Shown here in pieces: positions 37,522 through 46,310 of a stretch of DNA of 64,000 nt (positions within the stretch are counted from its first letter, which is position 1; every line of letters begins with the position of its first letter). This DNA comes from UBA12087 sp964370815 (GTDB lineage: Bacteria; Chloroflexota; Anaerolineae; Anaerolineales; Villigracilaceae): positions 6,151 through 70,150 of the forward strand of contig CAYJKQ010000013.1 of assembly GCA_964370815.1 (NCBI GenBank), written 5' to 3'. The notes beneath the pieces are model-generated. The model did no database searches and was not told the origin of the DNA. It saw only the letters and a program-made list of their open reading frames with translations. A program made the position numbers and the translations under genes.

Positions 37522-38622
37522 ATGAACCTTAATCTTATTGGCGGATTAGCCTTTCTGGCAGTTTTCGCTGGAATCATTCTGACGCACGAATTAGGGCATT
37601 TCATTGTTGCCAAACTGGTGGGTATTGAAGTCGAAGAATTCGGAATCGGATTCCCACCACGAATGCTTACGCTTTTCACCTGGAAAGGCACAAAATTCAC
37701 TTTAAACTGGATCCCGATGGGTGGCTTTAATCGAATGAAGGGAGAAGATGATCCCAATTCAACTGATGGATTTTCGTTTGCCAAACCTTGGGCACGCATT
37801 GTTACATTGCTAGCCGGCTCGACAATGAATTTGATCACCGCCGTCCTGGCATTCAGCATCCTCTACACACAAATCGGGATCCCGAATCCATCAAGCGCAC
37901 AGATATTGGAAGTCTCGTCCAATTCACCTGCTGAGAAGGCTGGTTTAATGATGGATGATATAGTGATAAATGCGGGTGATCAAAAAATCACCGGTACCGA
38001 TCAATTGCGGAATATTATTTTAGCCAGCCTGGACAAACCACTCCCATTAACTATCCAACGCGGGGATAAAATCCTGGAACTGGTGGTCACTCCGGACAGT
38101 CACCGTCCAGCAAGCGAGGGAGCCACTGGTATCGTGCTGGGAAATGTACTCGAACCTTCGAAGTCCTGGTTTGCCACAATCCCACTCAGCTTGCGGGCAA
38201 CCTATGAAACCGGTCGAGAACTTCTCTCACTCCCAGGACGCATGATCGCTGGTGTGATCCAGCCTTCTGATGCTGAATTGCTTGGTCCACGCAGCATATG
38301 GAATCTATTCCAACAATCCGTCCGGCGCGATGTCGAGAGCCGTCAACCTGTTACTGGAACTTCAACCCAAAACCCCACCAATTACACACTGACCGGTATC
38401 ATCTCCCTCACTCTATCATTGGGGTTGATCAACCTCCTGCCAATCCCAGCGCTGGATGGTGGACGCATCCTCTTCATCCTGCCCGAATTAATCTTTCGAA
38501 AACGTATTCCCCCAAAATTCGAAAGTATGATCCATGGTGTCAGCTTTTTAGTCCTTCTAGCTTTGTTAGGTTATTTCTACATACTGGATTTTATCAACCC
38601 GGTAAGCATTATCTTGCCTTAG
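37522..38622 (+). CDS. rseP: Site-2 protease RseP-type (M50 family)
   Basis: A 366-residue polytopic membrane metalloprotease. The zinc motif HELGH (His22, Glu23, His26) sits in the first helix and is followed by VEEFGIGFPPRM. A single PDZ-like domain lies at about 120-200 (LEVSSNSPAEKAGLMMDDIV). The third zinc ligand is in NLLPIPALDGGRILF. It cuts membrane-embedded substrates such as anti-sigma factors. In many genomes it lies with isoprenoid genes; here it is followed 15 bases later by a HEAT-repeat gene. TTAGGA precedes the ATG. Confidence 0.93.
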   Translation: MNLNLIGGLAFLAVFAGIILTHELGHFIVAKLVGIEVEEFGIGFPPRMLTLFTWKGTKFTLNWIPMGGFNRMKGEDDPNSTDGFSFAKPWARIVTLLAGSTMNLITAVLAFSILYTQIGIPNPSSAQILEVSSNSPAEKAGLMMDDIVINAGDQKITGTDQLRNIILASLDKPLPLTIQRGDKILELVVTPDSHRPASEGATGIVLGNVLEPSKSWFATIPLSLRATYETGRELLSLPGRMIAGVIQPSDAELLGPRSIWNLFQQSVRRDVESRQPVTGTSTQNPTNYTLTGIISLTLSLGLINLLPIPALDGGRILFILPELIFRKRIPPKFESMIHGVSFLVLLALLGYFYILDFINPVSIILP

Positions 38623-38637
38623 ACCCTGGGATCATTG

Positions 38638-39621
38638 ATGACCGTGATAATCCCTTTTAGTACCGTTCTTGCCGCGCTGCTTGATGAGAAAACTCCATTT
38701 TCTGCGAAATATTTGCACAAGTTTTCAGATATCCAACCTGATCACCTCAAGTCGGTCATATCCATCTGGTCTCGTGTAAGTCTTTCCCGCAAGGTAAGTC
38801 TTCTTGAAGATCTGGAAAATTTAGCCGAGAAGGATACCCTTCTTTCCTTTGATAACTTTGCTGCAAGTTTGCTGGAAGATCCGGAAGCAGAGGTTCGCAC
38901 GCTGGCTATCCGTTTATTATGGGAATGCGAAGACGCCAATTTGATCCCGGTTTTCCTAAAAATTTTAAGTTCAGATCCTTCCATAAACTCTTCTGCTGCC
39001 GCTGCCACTGCCTTAGGTTTTTTTATCTACATGGGAGAAGTGGAAAAAACCCTTTCCTCGACCCTCTTGATCCTGGAGGAAAAACTCCTCAACACTGCAT
39101 TGGAAGCCAAGGATCCCTTGATACAACGTCGCGCTCTTGAATCTCTGGGCTTTTCATCCCGACCGGAAGTTCACGATTTGATCAAAACCGCACTTTATGA
39201 TCCAGATCCTTACTGGAATATTAGTGCCATGATCGCTATAGGTCACTCCAATAACCAGGCTTGGGAAAAGGAGGTTATCACCAATCTAACTCACGAAAAC
39301 GATGATATCCGCATTGAAGCCATCCAGGCAGCTGGACAACTGGAATTGGAAAATGCCCGACCTCTACTTCTTGAACAACTGAATGAAGACGATGATCCAG
39401 AAATCTGGCATGCCCTTCTTTGGTCTCTCTCCCAGATTGGTGGAGAAGCTGTAAGCGAACAATTGGAAGAGTTCATTATCAGGATCGATGATCCTGATGA
39501 AGAAGGTTATTTCGATGAAGTATTAGAAAATTTGAATCTGACCAACCAGATGGCTTCTTTTACACTTTTCGATGTTAATGACAACGATGGAATCGATGAT
39601 GGAATTAATCTGAATATCTAA
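38638..39621 (+). CDS. HEAT-repeat protein
   Basis: A 327-residue soluble helical protein. From about residue 75 it has HEAT/PBS-lyase type repeats: LLEDPEAEVRTLAIRLLWECED, DPLIQRRALESLGFSSRPE, LYDPDPYWNISAMIAIGHS, ENDDIRIEAIQAAGQLEL, and NEDDDPEIWHALLWSLSQIGG. The very C-terminus is acidic. Such proteins are scaffolds for protein contact. ATG 38638 is preceded by GGGA; a TTG directly before it is possible. It is 15 bases after rseP, so the two are co-transcribed and may act together (inference). Confidence 0.8.
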   Translation: MTVIIPFSTVLAALLDEKTPFSAKYLHKFSDIQPDHLKSVISIWSRVSLSRKVSLLEDLENLAEKDTLLSFDNFAASLLEDPEAEVRTLAIRLLWECEDANLIPVFLKILSSDPSINSSAAAATALGFFIYMGEVEKTLSSTLLILEEKLLNTALEAKDPLIQRRALESLGFSSRPEVHDLIKTALYDPDPYWNISAMIAIGHSNNQAWEKEVITNLTHENDDIRIEAIQAAGQLELENARPLLLEQLNEDDDPEIWHALLWSLSQIGGEAVSEQLEEFIIRIDDPDEEGYFDEVLENLNLTNQMASFTLFDVNDNDGIDDGINLNI

Positions 39622-39802
39622 GTCGCTACTATTTAACCAGATAAGTAGATAATAAAAAAAGATTTATAAAAGGTAATCAGTTGGTAAAGTATCGGTTAAT
39701 GATAGAGAGATATCAATCACCCATCCAATCACGAGCCACCAAAAAGCACATACATATTTAAATTTGGTTTAATGCCAAAAATAAATCTTTCATGGAGCAG
39801 CA

Positions 39803-40714
39803 TTGGCTGAATTATTTCCAATCTTTGCAAATAACCTGCTACCCATCCTTTTGATCAGTGGAACTGGGTTTCTCCTCGGCAAATACCTCCACATCGACCC
39901 ACGCTCATTTGGAAGAATCATCTTTTATGTTCTTTACCCTGTCATGGTTCTGGATATCCTCACTCGGAACCAGCTTTCTCTGGTTGATATCTTAAAAACA
40001 TCCGGGTTCGCGATAGTCACCGTACTGCTTTCCGGGTTTCTGACATTTCTGGGTGGGTATTTGCTTAAATTGGACCGTCCGATCCTTATGGCTGTATTGT
40101 TGACCAGTATTTTCGCCAATAGTGGTAACTACGGACTCCCACTGATTTCATTTGCTTTTGGACAGGATGCCCTGGCATTTGCTTCAATTTATTACATCAC
40201 TTTCGCTCTACTTATTAATACGGTGGGTGTAATGATAGCATCTATGGGGCGTTTGAATTTTAAGGACGCATTGCTGGGCATGCTCCGGCTACCAACAATT
40301 TACGCTATAATTATTGCCTTGATCATCATTCGTACTGGCTGGATCATGCCATCCCCAGTCGATCGCACAATCAGACTCTTATCCGGTGGAGCCATACCCT
40401 GTATGCTCATATTGCTCGGGTTGGAACTTGAACGTGCCCAATGGCATAAGAATATAAAGGCTATAACTTTCAGCGTTTTTATGCGCCTCATTATTGGACC
40501 TATTATTGGTTGGGGAGTAAGCATATTGTTCGGATTAAAAGGAACATCCAGACAGGCTGGGATTACCGATACTGCTCTCCCGACTGCAGTAATAACGACA
40601 ATACTGGCAACCGAATATAACCTGGAACCATCTCTGGTAACAGCCATTGTTTTCATAAGCACTGTGCTCAGTCCGCTTACCCTTACCCCGGTCTTGTTCT
40701 TATTAGGGAAATAA
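39803..40714 (+). CDS. AEC family auxin-efflux-like transporter
   Basis: A 303-residue membrane protein with about ten helices in two inverted halves. LLPILLISGTGFLLGKYLHIDPRSFGRIIFYVLYPVMVLD is the AEC/PIN signature start. NSGNYGLPLISFAFGQDAL matches the first half's conserved N-x-G-x-x-G-L, and LPTAVITTILATEYN the second half's. The start is TTG with GGAG five bases upstream. AEC proteins export or import small organic acids and amino acids; the substrate is unknown. Only three bases separate it from the next gene. Confidence 0.88.
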   Translation: MAELFPIFANNLLPILLISGTGFLLGKYLHIDPRSFGRIIFYVLYPVMVLDILTRNQLSLVDILKTSGFAIVTVLLSGFLTFLGGYLLKLDRPILMAVLLTSIFANSGNYGLPLISFAFGQDALAFASIYYITFALLINTVGVMIASMGRLNFKDALLGMLRLPTIYAIIIALIIIRTGWIMPSPVDRTIRLLSGGAIPCMLILLGLELERAQWHKNIKAITFSVFMRLIIGPIIGWGVSILFGLKGTSRQAGITDTALPTAVITTILATEYNLEPSLVTAIVFISTVLSPLTLTPVLFLLGK

Positions 40715-40717
40715 TCT

Positions 40718-41920
40718 ATGAAACGTTCTACCGTCCATTTTATTATTTCAATAATACTTTTACTGACATCAAAACCTGTAGTGGCGCAAACATTGGAAAG
40801 AATAATCAACGTGCAGGTGTCCCATACTTATGGTCGTGAGATCTCATTCTCAGCTCGAGTTCTACAAGCAGAAAGCATCAAGGATATATTCATCTTTTTT
40901 CAAGTTGATGGCGAAAATGACCCGCGTGGCATCCTAGTCGTGGCAGATCCAAGCGGTCTAATAAACTATTCCTATGATGTCCAGCAAAATCCCATCCGTC
41001 CCTTTGCAAATATTTCTTACTGGTACACGTTGAGCCTGCAAAATGGAGAGAACGTTAACAGCCAGGAATATTTTTTTCAATACACCGACAACCGGTTTCC
41101 ATGGCAAACACTAAAGAGCGATTTGGTCGAGGTTAATTGGTATTCCAGCAATACGGAATATGGTAAAGATGCCTTCGATATCATGCATCAAAGTATTCTT
41201 CGATTTAGCAACATGATATCTATTTCCGAGGAAGAACCTATTAAGTTATACCTATACGCATCTGAGGGCGATTTACAGGAAAACCTGACTCCAGGTGGAC
41301 AAGCAGCGGATGACTCCAAACAACGATCCCTTCTAGTTTCGATCATTCCGGGTGTTGATCAGAAAGCGCTGATGGAAAAGCAATTACCGTACGAATTGGC
41401 TCACTTACTTCTATATAGGAAAACAGGCATCGCCTACTCACTTCTGCCCACCTGGTTACAAGAAGGAATAGCCACCCAGGTAGAAATCTCTCCAAATTCC
41501 GAATTTGACTTTGCTCTCGCACAAGCTATGGAAAAACAGTCTTTGATCTCATTGGTAACTCTATGCACCAGTTTTCCACAAGATCCAGCCTCAAACTCTC
41601 TGGCATATGCTCAAGCCAACTCATTCACTACATACCTTTTGAAAAAATATGGGCAATCTGGGATGGAAAAACTGATCCAAGCTTATACAGGCGGGTTTGA
41701 TTGTGAGCAAGGGGTAAAAACTGCATTAGGGAAAACCCTCAGCGAGTTGGAGTACGATTGGCTGCAGGCAACATTCAACAAAAACCCATTTTGGCAAAAT
41801 ATCTCAAATTTTCTGCTCTTCTCATTTTTATTAGGTTTGATTCTTTTGATCCCGCTCTTGAATATAATAAGAAAACAAGTTCCTAAAAAACATTCACATC
41901 CATATGACTCAGAATATTAG
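40718..41920 (+). CDS. Peptidase-MA-like membrane-anchored protein with altered zinc motif
   Basis: A 400-residue protein with a signal peptide (IISIILLLTSKPVVA), a beta-rich domain, a catalytic-like domain (about 140-350) and a C-terminal helix (FLLFSFLLGLILLIPLL) anchoring it. The domain layout matches peptidase-MA-like (gluzincin) proteins, in which PHELTHL ... PTWLxEGLA holds zinc. Here the motif reads PYELAHLLLY (Tyr225, Glu226, His229) and PTWLQEGIA, so the first zinc histidine is a tyrosine (codon TAC). The gene is otherwise intact. It may be a non-catalytic relative. It overlaps the acylphosphatase gene by 17 bases. Confidence 0.78.
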   Translation: MKRSTVHFIISIILLLTSKPVVAQTLERIINVQVSHTYGREISFSARVLQAESIKDIFIFFQVDGENDPRGILVVADPSGLINYSYDVQQNPIRPFANISYWYTLSLQNGENVNSQEYFFQYTDNRFPWQTLKSDLVEVNWYSSNTEYGKDAFDIMHQSILRFSNMISISEEEPIKLYLYASEGDLQENLTPGGQAADDSKQRSLLVSIIPGVDQKALMEKQLPYELAHLLLYRKTGIAYSLLPTWLQEGIATQVEISPNSEFDFALAQAMEKQSLISLVTLCTSFPQDPASNSLAYAQANSFTTYLLKKYGQSGMEKLIQAYTGGFDCEQGVKTALGKTLSELEYDWLQATFNKNPFWQNISNFLLFSFLLGLILLIPLLNIIRKQVPKKHSHPYDSEY

Positions 41921-42200
41921 TGGTCCAGGGCGTATTCACTTATTTGTAAGTGGCAAGGTTCAGGGAGTGGGATTTCGGGCTTATGTGCAGCAAACAGCAA
42001 ATAAACTTGGATTGTGCGGTTGGGTTCGAAATGTTGGATACAGCCAGGTTGAAACCGTTGCGGAAGGAAACCGGGTGGTACTCAAGCGTTTTGTAGAAGC
42101 CGTAAGATCTGGTCCTCGCATGGGCCGCGTTGACGAATTTGATTTAAAATGGGAAGATCCACTCGGTGATTTTAAACGTTTCGATATACGATTTGATTAA
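41904..42200 (+). CDS. acyP: Acylphosphatase
   Basis: A 98-residue protein, normal for the family. GKVQGVGFRAYVQQTANKLGL holds the phosphate-binding loop and catalytic Arg, and GWVRNVGYSQVETVAEG holds the catalytic Asn. It hydrolyses acyl phosphates such as carbamoyl phosphate and 1,3-bisphosphoglycerate. The start lies inside the end of the preceding gene, a 17-base overlap. Confidence 0.95.
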   Translation: MTQNISGPGRIHLFVSGKVQGVGFRAYVQQTANKLGLCGWVRNVGYSQVETVAEGNRVVLKRFVEAVRSGPRMGRVDEFDLKWEDPLGDFKRFDIRFD

Positions 42201-42215
42201 ACGATCCATCCTGGG

Positions 42216-42920
42216 TTAAACAAAACCCAAACCACGCTCTTTGAGGGACACAAATCCATGCCTGGCAATAACGATATGATCCAGGACATCCACATCCAAT
42301 AATTTTCCAGCCTGTACAATAGCACGTGTCATGGCTACGTCATCCGGACTGGGAGTGGGATCGCCACTCGGATGATTATGGACAACGATCAAGGCAGGCG
42401 CATTTCTCCGCACAGCAGGTGTAAAGATCTCAGCCACACGTACCTGGGACGAATTAACTGATCCGCGATAAACTTCCATGTCTTCGAGGATGTGGTTACG
42501 GGTATCCAGCAGGATCACCATCAATACTTCCTGCTCCAATTCAGCAAGATCATATTTATATTTTTCAGCTACATCCTCCGGACTGCTAATAGTAGCCCGG
42601 TTTTCACCTTCCCCCTGCTTCAATCTACTACCCAACTCAATTGCTGCTTTAATCTGGGCAGCTTTTGCAGCTCCAACCCCATGCTGATTACATATCTCCG
42701 TTAGCGAGGCGCGCTGGATACCTTCCAATCCACCAAATTTTTCCAATAGGCGGTGACCAACTTGAATGGCATTTTCTCCAGGTACACCTGTACGCAACAA
42801 GATGGCCAATAGCTCTGCTTTGCTAAGACTTTTAGCCCCTCTTTCAGCCAGGCGTTCCCGTGGACGGTCGGATGCTTCCAGATCCGCTATGCGATATTCT
42901 GGTTTGGGTTCATCTCTCAT
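42216..42920 (-). CDS. radC: RadC-family JAMM-domain protein
   Basis: About 234 residues. The N-terminal helix-hairpin-helix part (RERLAERGAKSLSKAELLAILLRTG, GVGAAKAAQIKAAIELG) is followed by the JAB/MPN domain with zinc motif HNHPSGDPTPSPDD and upstream E (VAEIFTPAVRRNAP). ATG 42920 has GGGAG five bases upstream; the frame is open to 42956. The biological role of RadC proteins is unsettled. Its stop is 16 bases from the convergent acylphosphatase stop. Confidence 0.94.
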   Translation of the reverse strand: MRDEPKPEYRIADLEASDRPRERLAERGAKSLSKAELLAILLRTGVPGENAIQVGHRLLEKFGGLEGIQRASLTEICNQHGVGAAKAAQIKAAIELGSRLKQGEGENRATISSPEDVAEKYKYDLAELEQEVLMVILLDTRNHILEDMEVYRGSVNSSQVRVAEIFTPAVRRNAPALIVVHNHPSGDPTPSPDDVAMTRAIVQAGKLLDVDVLDHIVIARHGFVSLKERGLGFV

Positions 42921-43107
42921 GTAAACTCCCTGATCAAGCTGATTATGTCGTCCCAAAGTGGTAAAAAGGAAAGCCTCAAAACAAAACTTTGATGCTTATT
43001 AAACCACAAATTGCCTTTGTTTGCATTCATCCTAAGAATTGGTATTGCCTAATAAAACGAGATCGAAAAAATACATTTATAGGCAACCGGCATTAAATGC
43101 AACCAGC

Positions 43108-43136
43108 TTGACAGTCATCAGTGGGTCAGATACAAT
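43108..43136 (+). promoter_or_regulatory. Strong sigma-70 promoter for tRNA-Ala genes (and possibly leuS)
   Basis: A perfect TTGACA (43108-43113), a 17-base spacer and TACAAT (43131-43136). The predicted start near 43143 is six bases before the first tRNA. No second good promoter appears before the leuS leader. Confidence 0.85.
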
Positions 43137-43148
43137 CGGTTCACTTAC

Positions 43149-43221
43149 GGGCCTGTAGCGCAGTTGGGAGCGCGCCTCAATCGCACTGAGGAGGTCAGGG
43201 GTTCGAATCCCCTCAGGTCCA
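43149..43221 (+). tRNA. tRNA-Ala, anticodon CGC
   Basis: A 73-base cloverleaf. GGGCCTG pairs with CAGGTCC, including the G3-U70 pair that marks alanine tRNAs. The D arm is GCGC-loop-GCGC. The anticodon stem CCTCA/TGAGG holds loop ATCGCAC, giving anticodon CGC. The T arm is AGGGG-TTCGAAT-CCCCT. CCA is not encoded (ACA follows). Confidence 0.95.
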
Positions 43222-43234
43222 CAGATTTACGACT

Positions 43235-43304
43235 GACGATTTTGGATTGACGATCAACACCGCAATCCAAATCGTAGATCTGAAAATGAAAATCCAAAAT
43301 CGTC
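43235..43304. repeat. Inverted repeat between the two tRNA genes
   Basis: GACGATTTTGGATT (43235-43248) and AATCCAAAATCGTC (43291-43304) are a perfect 14-base inverted repeat. A third, imperfect copy (CAATCCAAATCG, about 43263-43274) lies between. It fills nearly the whole spacer between the tRNAs and would form a hairpin in the precursor RNA. Confidence 0.7.
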
Positions 43305-43306
43305 CC

Positions 43307-43379
43307 GGGCCCATAGCGCAGTTGGGAGCGCGTCTCAATGGCATTGAGAAGGTCGAGGGTTCGAATCCCTCTGGGTCCA
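43307..43379 (+). tRNA. tRNA-Ala, anticodon GGC
   Basis: A 73-base cloverleaf. GGGCCCA pairs with TGGGTCC with G3-U70. Anticodon stem TCTCA/TGAGA holds loop ATGGCAT, giving anticodon GGC. The T arm is GAGGG-TTCGAAT-CCCTC. CCA is not encoded. It differs from its neighbour mainly in the acceptor end, anticodon and T-stem. It runs directly into the leuS leader. Confidence 0.95.
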
Positions 43380-43399
43380 CAGTACGATCAATATATTAA

Positions 43400-43635
43400 A
43401 AGTCAGCCAGGAGTAGTAGGTCATCCAGCCAGCGAGATGGGAGAGAGAGGTGAAAGCCCATCAAGGCGTCTGCGGAGCGCCACTTTAAGACCGAACTCGC
43501 CTGGCACCCGTAAGGGAGACTGCGTTGGTGAATCCAGTAGTCAACGCCGGTAGCAGCCCGTTATTGCGCCCCAGAGTGATCTTTGAACTTTTTCAAAGGT
43601 AACCAGGGTGGTACCGCGGAGAATCGATTCGAGAG
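43400..43635 (+). ncRNA. T-box leader, leucine-specific (specifier CTC)
   Basis: Stem I base GCCAGG (43406-43411) pairs with CCTGGC (43500-43505), and GGTC (43419-43422) pairs with GACC (43489-43492). Between them the internal loop has AGTAGTA on one side and GAACTCG on the other, the S-turn plus specifier loop of T-box RNAs. The specifier codon is CTC at 43496-43498 (Leu). The universal T-box AGGGTGGTACCGCG stands at 43605-43618 in the antiterminator, just before a terminator. Uncharged tRNA-Leu(GAG) would bind and allow read-through into leuS. The match with the downstream gene confirms the specifier. Confidence 0.95.
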
Positions 43636-43672
43636 CCTTCGTCCCTGAGTGGATGAAGGTTATTCTTTTAAA
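43636..43672 (+). terminator. T-box controlled terminator
   Basis: CCTTCGTCC (43636-43644) pairs with GGATGAAGG (43651-43659), followed by TTATTCTTTT. It directly follows the T-box antiterminator and precedes the 46-codon frame and leuS. Confidence 0.9.
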
Positions 43673-43695
43673 AATTTCTTAAGAGGAGATAGCAA

Positions 43696-43836
43696 ATGAA
43701 AGCAGAATGTAATAAAACCTTAGTTCCTGCACTGGAGAAATCCTGCCTTCTCGCGCACCTCCAACCAGTAATTTCTGATTGTCCTTTCGATCTAATTAAA
43801 AATCACAACAACCATTTCTTTGAGGTAGAAAAATGA
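43696..43836 (+). CDS. Unannotated 46-residue small ORF upstream of leuS
   Basis: After the T-box terminator, AAGAGGAGAT is followed by ATG 43696 and 46 codons (MKAECNKTLVPALEKSCLLA ...). The stop TGA overlaps the leuS ATG in an ATGA arrangement, so ribosomes finishing here could restart on leuS. It has six leucines (codons TTA, CTG, CTT, CTC, CTC, CTA) and three cysteines. It has no recognised homologue. The RBS here is better than anything directly before leuS (GAGGTAGAAAA, which lies inside this frame). It may be a translational-coupling leader or an undescribed small protein. Confidence 0.6.
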   Translation: MKAECNKTLVPALEKSCLLAHLQPVISDCPFDLIKNHNNHFFEVEK

Positions 43837-46295
43837 ACGCAAATCGAAAAATCAACGAGGGTTATGTGCCTTCGAATATTGAAGCAAAATGGCAGGCAAA
43901 ATGGCAGGCAGATGGTTTATATGATGCCAACATCGATCCTGATAAACCTAAACACTATGCCCTGACGATGTTGCCTTATCCTTCCGGCGATCTACACATT
44001 GGACACTGGTATGCAATGACACCCAGCGATGCCCGCGCACGTTTCATGCGTATGAATGGCTTTAATGTCATGTTCCCGATTGGTTTCGATGCCTTCGGAC
44101 TGCCAGCTGAAAACGCCGCCATCAAAAATAAGGTCCATCCAAAACAGTGGACATATAAAAACATAGATTTAATGCGCGCTCAATTGCGTTCGATGGGAGC
44201 CATGTGGGATTGGCGTCGTGAAGCCATTTCCGCTGACCCTGAATATTTCCGTTGGACGCAATGGTTCTTCATTATGCTATTTAAAAACGGGTTGGCATAT
44301 CGCAAATTGTCCCCAGTGGACTTTTGCCCTAATTGCAACACCACACTTGCACGTGAACAGGTCTGGGGGGATGACCGGCATTGCGAGCGCTGCGAAACCC
44401 CGGTCATCAAGAAGGACCTTGACCAGTGGTTTTTTCGAACAACATCTTATGCAGAAGAATTGCTCGATTATTCCGGAATGGATTGGCCGGAACGTGTACG
44501 CACACTGCAAACCAATTGGATCGGCAAAAGCCAGGGTGCTTCGGTCATCTTCCTGACTGAACAGGAAGATGCTCTCGAGGTTTTCACCACCCGACCGGAT
44601 ACTCTTTGGGGAGCCACCTTTATGGTTCTCTCTCCCGAACACCCACTGGTGGATAAACTCACTATACCTTCACAAATTAAAGCCATCCAGGAATATAAAT
44701 TACAATCTACACGCCTATCGGATATTGAGAGAGAAGCAGTAGGAAAAGACAAGACCGGTGTTTTTACAGGTAGCTATGCCATCAATCCGGTGAATGCAGA
44801 AAAGATCCAGATCTGGATCGCTGATTACGTTTTGATGAGCTACGGCACAGGTGCCATCATGGCAGTGCCAGCCCATGATCAGCGTGATTTCGAATTCGCC
44901 CGCAAATACGGGTTGGACGTGCGCGTTGTAATCCAACCCGATGGTCAAAATACACTGGATGGAGCCAGCATGCAGGAATCCGTACCAGCTTCGGGCACGA
45001 TGGTTAACTCTGGTCCATTGACCGGGACACCAGCAGACCAAGCCATAACTGCAGCCATCCGTTACCTGGAAGAAAATGGTACTGGCAAAGCTTCCACAAA
45101 TTACAAACTGCATGATTGGCTGATCTCACGTCAAAGATACTGGGGTGCTCCCATCCCCATGATCAATTGCGAGCAATGCGGGTGGAATCCGGTTCCTGAA
45201 GATCAATTACCTGTCCTGCTACCGGATGATGTTGAGTGGAAACCCACCGGTGAATCCCCCCTAAAGCTGCACCCAACCTGGAAAAATACAATCTGCCCGG
45301 TATGTAACAAACCTGCAATGCGAGAGACTGATACGTTGGACACTTTCATGTGCTCATCCTGGTATCACCTGCGTTACTTGAGTCCTAAATATGAACAGGG
45401 TCCTTATGATCCGGCGGAGTATGATTATTGGATGCCTGTTGACACTTACACTGGAGGCATCGAACATGCCAATATGCACCTGATCTACACCCGTTTCTTC
45501 CACAAAGCCGGACGGGATATGGGTTTCATGCAAGGACGTGAACCCATGACCCAACTGCGCAACCAGGGTATGGTGCTGGGTGAAGACCATGAAAAAATGT
45601 CGAAGAGCAGGGGTAATGTAGTCGCACCGGATATATTGGTGACTCGCTACGGAGCAGACGCGGTGCGTGCCTTCCTGATGTTCTTCGCCCGCTGGGACAT
45701 GGGTGCACCATGGAACTCAAATGGCATTGATGGGACTGTGCGTTGGTTGAGACGTGTTTGGAGCGCGATAACCGAACCAGGATCTCCCCAGAACCCTGAC
45801 CCCGAGATGTTGGTTGCATTGCGGCGCAAAGTCCATCAGACCTTGCGTCAAGTTACACGCGATTTTGAGACCTTTGAATTTAACACCATTGTCTCAGCCA
45901 TGATGGAGTTGATGAACGAAATGTACAAAGCCCGTGAGGCTGGCGCAGGTGGTACACCCGCCTGGCACGAGGCTGTCACCATATACCTGCTTATGCTGGC
46001 ACCGGTTTGCCCACACGTGGCTGAGGAACTGTGGCAGATTATCGGAAAACCTTACTCGATCCATACTCAACTCTGGCCTACAGTAGATCAAGAAGCCGCG
46101 GCTGAACAGGAGATCACTCTCATCGTTCAGGTCAATGGTAAACTGCGTGATCGTATAACCGTCCCAGCTGATATTAAGGATGAGGCTGCCAAAGCGATTG
46201 CTCTGGCCAGTCCGGCAGTCCAAAAATTACTGGATGGAAAAGCACCCCGCCAGGTTATCGTGGTTCCCAAGCGACTGGTGAATATTGTCTTGTAA
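43833..46295 (+). CDS. leuS: Leucyl-tRNA synthetase
   Basis: An 820-residue class I synthetase, the usual bacterial length. HIGH is at residues 55-58 in SGDLHIGHWYA. A zinc-type module has CPNCNTTLAREQV ... CERCETPV. The CP1 editing domain contains TTRPDTLWGATFMVLSPEHPL and GTGAIMAVPAHDQRD with the conserved editing Asp. KMSKS is at residues 588-592. The anticodon-binding and C-terminal domains are present (VQVNGKLRDRI). It attaches leucine to tRNA-Leu. Expression is controlled by the T-box in front. The start codon overlaps the preceding small frame. Confidence 0.98.
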   Translation: MNANRKINEGYVPSNIEAKWQAKWQADGLYDANIDPDKPKHYALTMLPYPSGDLHIGHWYAMTPSDARARFMRMNGFNVMFPIGFDAFGLPAENAAIKNKVHPKQWTYKNIDLMRAQLRSMGAMWDWRREAISADPEYFRWTQWFFIMLFKNGLAYRKLSPVDFCPNCNTTLAREQVWGDDRHCERCETPVIKKDLDQWFFRTTSYAEELLDYSGMDWPERVRTLQTNWIGKSQGASVIFLTEQEDALEVFTTRPDTLWGATFMVLSPEHPLVDKLTIPSQIKAIQEYKLQSTRLSDIEREAVGKDKTGVFTGSYAINPVNAEKIQIWIADYVLMSYGTGAIMAVPAHDQRDFEFARKYGLDVRVVIQPDGQNTLDGASMQESVPASGTMVNSGPLTGTPADQAITAAIRYLEENGTGKASTNYKLHDWLISRQRYWGAPIPMINCEQCGWNPVPEDQLPVLLPDDVEWKPTGESPLKLHPTWKNTICPVCNKPAMRETDTLDTFMCSSWYHLRYLSPKYEQGPYDPAEYDYWMPVDTYTGGIEHANMHLIYTRFFHKAGRDMGFMQGREPMTQLRNQGMVLGEDHEKMSKSRGNVVAPDILVTRYGADAVRAFLMFFARWDMGAPWNSNGIDGTVRWLRRVWSAITEPGSPQNPDPEMLVALRRKVHQTLRQVTRDFETFEFNTIVSAMMELMNEMYKAREAGAGGTPAWHEAVTIYLLMLAPVCPHVAEELWQIIGKPYSIHTQLWPTVDQEAAAEQEITLIVQVNGKLRDRITVPADIKDEAAKAIALASPAVQKLLDGKAPRQVIVVPKRLVNIVL

Positions 46296-46310
46296 TCATG
46301 GTCACTCAAA

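Noticed and set aside
43338..43553. Frame of 71 codons overlapping the second tRNA-Ala and T-box
   Set aside because: It lies on well-supported structured RNA genes, so it is not coding.
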